Shown piece by piece: positions 6,720-10,027 of a stretch of DNA of 10,027 nucleotides (position 1 is the first letter of the stretch; each line of letters opens with the position of its first letter). The position numbers and the translations under genes are program-made. The notes under the pieces were generated by a model. It did not search any database and was not told the origin of the DNA. It saw nothing but the letters and a program-made list of their open reading frames with translations. The stretch is from Verrucomicrobiota bacterium (GTDB lineage Bacteria > Verrucomicrobiota > Verrucomicrobiia > Limisphaerales > UBA11358), in NCBI GenBank assembly GCA_021323835.1, contig JAJPKI010000311.1, forward strand, positions 1 through 10,027. The letters are read 5' to 3'.

Positions 6720-6754
6720 AACGCTTGGAAAACAAGCCCTTAACGGAATTTGAC

Positions 6755-8110
6755 ATGCAGCTTTCGGCAGAAAAAATTTGGACATTGGCGCAGGAGCAAC
6801 TCCGCTCCAAACTGGGCAAGGACACTTTCAGCATGTGGTTCGCGCCGTTGCGCGCCTGTGCCGTGGACGGGAACCACGTCACACTCGAAGCGCCCAATGA
6901 ATTCAGCGAGGTCTGGCTCAAAGATAATTACATCAGCCTGTTGCAGGATGCCTTTGCGGTCGCGGCGGGAAAACAATTGCAGGTAAAATTCAAAATCGCG
7001 CCCGGCGGAACGGCCATTTCGCAGGCGATTTTGCCGGTCGCTGCTCCGACGAAATCCAAAACTACTGACGCTCACGAGCGCACCGGCGAATTGCATTTCA
7101 ATCCGAAAAATACCTTTGAAACATTCGTCGTCGGCAACAACAACAATTTTGCTTACGCAGCAGCGCTCGCCGTCGCGCAAGCCCCGGGAAAATCTTACAA
7201 TCCGCTTTTCCTTTATGGCGGCGTAGGTCTGGGCAAGACGCATTTGCTTCACGCCATTGGCCAGCATGTGACCGCCAACAAAAAAGGCTCCCGCGTTGCG
7301 TATGTTTCGTCGGAAAAATTTACAAACGAATACATTGACGCGATTCAAAACAACAAACTCGTCACGTTCCGCAAAAAATATCGGCAAACCGACGTGCTAT
7401 TGATTGACGACATTCAATTTCTTGCCGGCAAAGAACGCATTCAGGAGGAGTTTTTTCACACGTTTAATGCGCTGCACGAATCGCATAAGCAAATCGTGCT
7501 GACGTGCGACCGGCCGGCCAGCGAAATTCAAAATCTCGAACATCGCCTCGTCTCGCGCTTCGAATGGGGTTTGGTCACGGATTTGCAACCGCCGGGAATT
7601 GAAATGCGCCTCGCCATTTTACAGAAGAAAGCGCAATTGATGAACGTCACGCTGCCGGAAGACGTTTTGAATTTCCTCGCGAATCGCATTCGCACGAACG
7701 TTCGCCGCCTCGAAGGCGCGCTCATTCGCGTCGCGTCTTACGCGTCGCTTACCGGCAAAAAATTGACCATTGAGGTCGTCGAAAATTTGCTGCGCGAAAT
7801 TTTGCACGAAGAAGGCCGTCTTACCATCAGCATCGAAGTCATCCAGAAAAAAGTTGCTGAACACTTTGACATTCGTCTGGCCGACATGACCAGCAAGCGT
7901 CGTCCGGAAAATATCGCCTTCCCGCGTCAAATCGCAATGTATCTTTCGCGCCAGCTGACCGAAAGTTCGTTGAGCACCATTGGCGAAGCTTACGGCGGAC
8001 GCGACCACGGCACCGTTTTGCACGCCTGCCGCCTTGTCAAAGACCGCATGGAAGTGGACGCGAATGTCCGCCAAGTTGTTAGCTATCTTGAAAAGCAATT
8101 GATGCGTTGA
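6755..8110 (+). CDS. dnaA: Chromosomal replication initiator protein DnaA
   Basis: DnaA binds 9-mer boxes at the origin as an ATP complex, opens the duplex and loads the helicase. The ATG at 6755 gives 451 residues with the N-terminal Trp at position 9, as in other bacteria (MQLSAEKIWTLAQ). A TTG at 6725 would add ten residues, and an in-frame TGA at 6713-6715 rules out anything longer. Order: domain I (about 1-85, with FSMWFAPLRA), a short domain II linker (about 86-115), the AAA+ domain III with NPKNTFETFVVG, Walker A GGVGLGKT (155-162), Walker B LLIDDIQFL (215-223), sensor CDRP and SRFEWGL, then the DNA-binding domain IV with KRRPENIAFPRQIAMYLSR and the DnaA signature GGRDHGTVLHACRLVKD (414-430). 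All key residues are present. Downstream, 43 bases away, is an ABC ATPase rather than dnaN. DnaA-like boxes upstream suggest autoregulation. Confidence 0.97.
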   Translation: MQLSAEKIWTLAQEQLRSKLGKDTFSMWFAPLRACAVDGNHVTLEAPNEFSEVWLKDNYISLLQDAFAVAAGKQLQVKFKIAPGGTAISQAILPVAAPTKSKTTDAHERTGELHFNPKNTFETFVVGNNNNFAYAAALAVAQAPGKSYNPLFLYGGVGLGKTHLLHAIGQHVTANKKGSRVAYVSSEKFTNEYIDAIQNNKLVTFRKKYRQTDVLLIDDIQFLAGKERIQEEFFHTFNALHESHKQIVLTCDRPASEIQNLEHRLVSRFEWGLVTDLQPPGIEMRLAILQKKAQLMNVTLPEDVLNFLANRIRTNVRRLEGALIRVASYASLTGKKLTIEVVENLLREILHEEGRLTISIEVIQKKVAEHFDIRLADMTSKRRPENIAFPRQIAMYLSRQLTESSLSTIGEAYGGRDHGTVLHACRLVKDRMEVDANVRQVVSYLEKQLMR

Positions 8111-8153
8111 TTCTGCGCTCGACTCTCAGCTTTCTACATTCGACAATTTCGTC

Positions 8154-9131
8154 ATGCCGGTTATCGAGGTCAACAATCTCACCAAAACATTTCGCACTTA
8201 TAAAAAGCAGCCCGGATTTTCCGGCGCGATTAAAGGACTTTTCCATCGGCAATATGAGCAAACTGTCGCGGTTAGCGAAGTAAATTTCAAAATTGAGCCC
8301 GGCGAACTCGTCGGATTTCTAGGTCCGAACGGCGCGGGCAAAACCACGACGTTGAAAATGCTCGCCGGTTTGCTTTATCCGACCAGCGGCGGCGCAAAAG
8401 TTTTGGGTTACACGCCGTGGGAACGCAACGACGGCTATCGTCGCCAATTTGCGCTCGTGCTTGGACAAAAAAATCAACTTTGGTGGGATTTGCCGGCGCG
8501 CGAATCGCTGGAACTCAACGCAAAAATTTATGGCATTCCGCAAAAGCAATTTGAAAAAACGGTTGGCGATTTGACTGAACTGCTCGCCGTCAAAGACAAA
8601 TTAAACGTCAGCGTCCGCGAACTTTCGCTTGGCGAACGTATGAAAATGGAATTGATTGCGTCGCTATTGCACCAGCCGAAAGTTTTATTTCTCGACGAAC
8701 CGACCATCGGCCTCGACGTCACGTCGCAAAAAACCGTTCGCGATTTCATTCGCCGCCACAATGCCGAATACAAGACGACCATTCTGCTGACGAGCCATTA
8801 CATGGCCGACATTCAGGCATTGTGCGAGCGCGTCATCATCATTGACCACGGAAAAATTTTCTTCGACGGCAAATTGAGCGAAATTGTTGACCGTTTCGCG
8901 GATTTTAAACTCGTCACGATTCAATGCGAGAAAGCGAATGAAATTTCTGCGGACAATTTGAACCGTTACGGCGAAGTAGTGGAAAAAACTTCCGAAGCCA
9001 TCACGTTCAAAGTCAAACGCGACCGCGTTATTTCCGTTTGCAAATCGTTGCTCGACGATTTGCCGGTGAGCGACATCGATATCCAGGAAGTGCCGATTGA
9101 AGACGTGATTCGCCAGATTTTTGCGCGCTAA
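8154..9131 (+). CDS. ABC-2-type transporter ATP-binding protein (COG4586/NatA-like)
   Basis: This 325-residue cytoplasmic ATPase would power an ABC exporter; the substrate is unknown. Motifs: Walker A GPNGAGKT (57-64), Q-loop Gln105 in LGQKNQLWWDLP, signature LSLGE (158-162), Walker B VLFLDEPTIGLD (177-188) with catalytic Glu182, and H-loop His215 in LLTSHYM. The insert after the first strand (TYKKQPGFSGAIKGLFHRQY) and the phrase GQKNQLWWDLP are typical of the COG4586 subgroup, which is normally encoded with two ABC-2 permease genes. A C-terminal accessory part (about 250-325) follows the nucleotide-binding domain. No permease lies on either side: dnaA ends 43 bases upstream and a convergent gene begins at its stop. 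It may be transcribed with dnaA, since I see no terminator between them, and it must then pair with a membrane partner encoded elsewhere. Confidence 0.9.
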   Translation: MPVIEVNNLTKTFRTYKKQPGFSGAIKGLFHRQYEQTVAVSEVNFKIEPGELVGFLGPNGAGKTTTLKMLAGLLYPTSGGAKVLGYTPWERNDGYRRQFALVLGQKNQLWWDLPARESLELNAKIYGIPQKQFEKTVGDLTELLAVKDKLNVSVRELSLGERMKMELIASLLHQPKVLFLDEPTIGLDVTSQKTVRDFIRRHNAEYKTTILLTSHYMADIQALCERVIIIDHGKIFFDGKLSEIVDRFADFKLVTIQCEKANEISADNLNRYGEVVEKTSEAITFKVKRDRVISVCKSLLDDLPVSDIDIQEVPIEDVIRQIFAR

Positions 9132-10027
9132 TCGCACGGCACGGTGCGGCTCGCCGCCCAATCGCGCGTCTCCTGAACTTTTTCCGCCATCACAACTGAA
9201 AGCGGACGAGTTTGTTGAATTTCAGAAATCAAATCCTGTTGCGTCAAATTGTGCTGATGTGCGTGAGCGGTATACATCGCCGAGACAATCGCCTGTTCGA
9301 TTTCCGACCCGGAAAATCCTTTGCTCGCTTCGACGAGCGCGTCCAAATTAAATTGCGCGGCATCCAGATTCCGTTTTAGCAAATGGATTTGGAAAATCTC
9401 GCGGCGATTTTGCGGCGATGGCAAATCCACGAAGAAAATTTCATCGAACCGTCCTTTGCGAACCAATTCCGGCGGCAGGCGCATGATGTCGTTGGCCGTC
9501 GCTACGACGAAGACCGGTTTTTTGCGTTCGGACATCCATGTCAAAAATGTTCCAAGCATCCGGCGCGACAAACCGTCGTCGTCATCTTGAATCGCGACGC
9601 CTTTTTCGATTTCATCCATCCACAGCACGCACGGCGACATCACTTCAGCCATTTCAAACGCTTTGCGCAAATTGCGTTCCGTCTCGCCGTAATATTTATT
9701 GTAGAGCACGCCGAAATCCAATCGCAGCAACGGCACGTTAAAAATTGCCGCCGTCGCTTTGGCCACCAAACTTTTTCCGCAACCCTGGACACCGAGCAGT
9801 AAAACGCCACGCGGCGCATCGAGCGGCTGGTCATTTCCATCGAGGAAAAAATCTTTGCGCATTTCCAGCCAATTGCGCAACCGCGTCATGCCGCCGATTT
9901 CGGTGAATTGTGCCGTTTCATATTCAAACGACAAAACGCTGTCGCGTTCGAGCAATTCATATTTCGCGCGCATGACTTCGGGCATGTCGGAATCGGAAAT
10001 GACGCCGTTGTCATTGATGGCTTTGAG
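9128..10027 (-). CDS. Ycf46-like AAA ATPase (5' end outside the window)
   Basis: The frame is open through the right-hand edge, past the internal ATG at 9985, so 299 C-terminal residues are visible. Seen: a GGMTRLRNWLEMR helix, Walker A GVQGCGKS (79-86), the pore-like segment LYNKYYGETERN, Walker B CVLWMDEIEK (133-142), sensor 1 VVATANDI (174-181), arginine-finger motif RKGRFDEIFF (190-199), and an AAA lid with GFSGSEIEQAIVSAMY. The pattern APRGVLLLGVQGCGKS, FGVLYNKYYGETE and FLTWMSE matches the Ycf46 family of single-AAA proteins first named in plastids and cyanobacteria and known in other bacteria, whose N-terminal half would lie outside this window. The cellular role is not established; ATP-driven remodelling of a protein partner is inferred from the fold. 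Its TAG overlaps the TAA of the convergent ABC gene by two bases, and no terminator is evident between them. Confidence 0.88.
   Translation of the reverse strand, partial: LKAINDNGVISDSDMPEVMRAKYELLERDSVLSFEYETAQFTEIGGMTRLRNWLEMRKDFFLDGNDQPLDAPRGVLLLGVQGCGKSLVAKATAAIFNVPLLRLDFGVLYNKYYGETERNLRKAFEMAEVMSPCVLWMDEIEKGVAIQDDDDGLSRRMLGTFLTWMSERKKPVFVVATANDIMRLPPELVRKGRFDEIFFVDLPSPQNRREIFQIHLLKRNLDAAQFNLDALVEASKGFSGSEIEQAIVSAMYTAHAHQHNLTQQDLISEIQQTRPLSVVMAEKVQETRDWAASRTVPCD

Larger units (their letters stand above)
6181..6754. other. Candidate replication origin / dnaA control region
   Basis: This stretch upstream of dnaA has no convincing gene. It holds a block of about 83% A+T (6181-6240, counted by hand) that could melt easily, followed on the dnaA side by DnaA-box-like 9-mers at 6419, 6430, 6521 and 6711 and a hairpin at 6677-6700. 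Bacterial origins often lie next to dnaA and combine an AT-rich unwinding element with clustered boxes. Only one box matches the consensus without a change in the usual TTATNCACA form, so autoregulation of dnaA alone is an alternative. Confidence 0.4.

Noticed and set aside
9133..9148. CGCAC/GTGCG hairpin as terminator between the ABC and AAA genes
   Set aside because: The stem is only 5 bp and no T-run follows on either strand.

Overview
The window looks like chromosomal DNA of a moderate-GC Gram-negative bacterium, most probably from the Verrucomicrobiota (Pedosphaera/Limisphaerales-like). The clues are a secreted Thr/Ala/Asn-rich protein built from YDG, MBG and Ig-like repeats and ending in a C-terminal module (NYLIQATTN...RYYRTAKP) that I associate with that phylum, the near absence of good Shine-Dalgarno sequences, and the mix of families present. 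This placement is inference from memory of protein families, not a database match.

Layout. Bases 1-1778 (+) are the 3' end of the large modular extracellular protein. It converges on a minus-strand block that reads ileS (5964-3169), a small GIY-YIG endonuclease-domain gene (3156-2440), then a membrane-anchored TlpA/ResA-type thioredoxin (2372-1791). A hairpin plus T-run that could end the + transcript lies inside the 3' coding end of the thioredoxin gene. The GIY-YIG gene is clearly AT-richer than its neighbours and sits 12 bases after the ileS stop, so it looks like an acquired cargo gene inside a housekeeping operon.

Bases 5965-6754 separate the divergent ileS and dnaA genes and hold no convincing protein gene. 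On the ileS side there is a strong intrinsic terminator (minus strand, 5999-6048) only about 34 bases before the ileS start, so it can only act on the ileS leader itself, which suggests transcription attenuation. An upstream hairpin and an alternative pairing with the terminator arm fit this. Next come a 10-bp perfect inverted repeat and a block of about 83% A+T (6181-6240), then several DnaA-box-like 9-mers and a stable hairpin just before dnaA. Together these make a candidate replication origin and dnaA control region.

On the + strand, dnaA (6755-8110) is followed after 43 bases not by dnaN but by an ABC-2-type ATPase of the COG4586 kind (8154-9131), without the permease genes usually next to it. 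That gene overlaps, stop codon to stop codon, a convergent Ycf46-like AAA ATPase (minus, 9128 to beyond the window end). No rRNA, tRNA, CRISPR array or insertion sequence was recognised.
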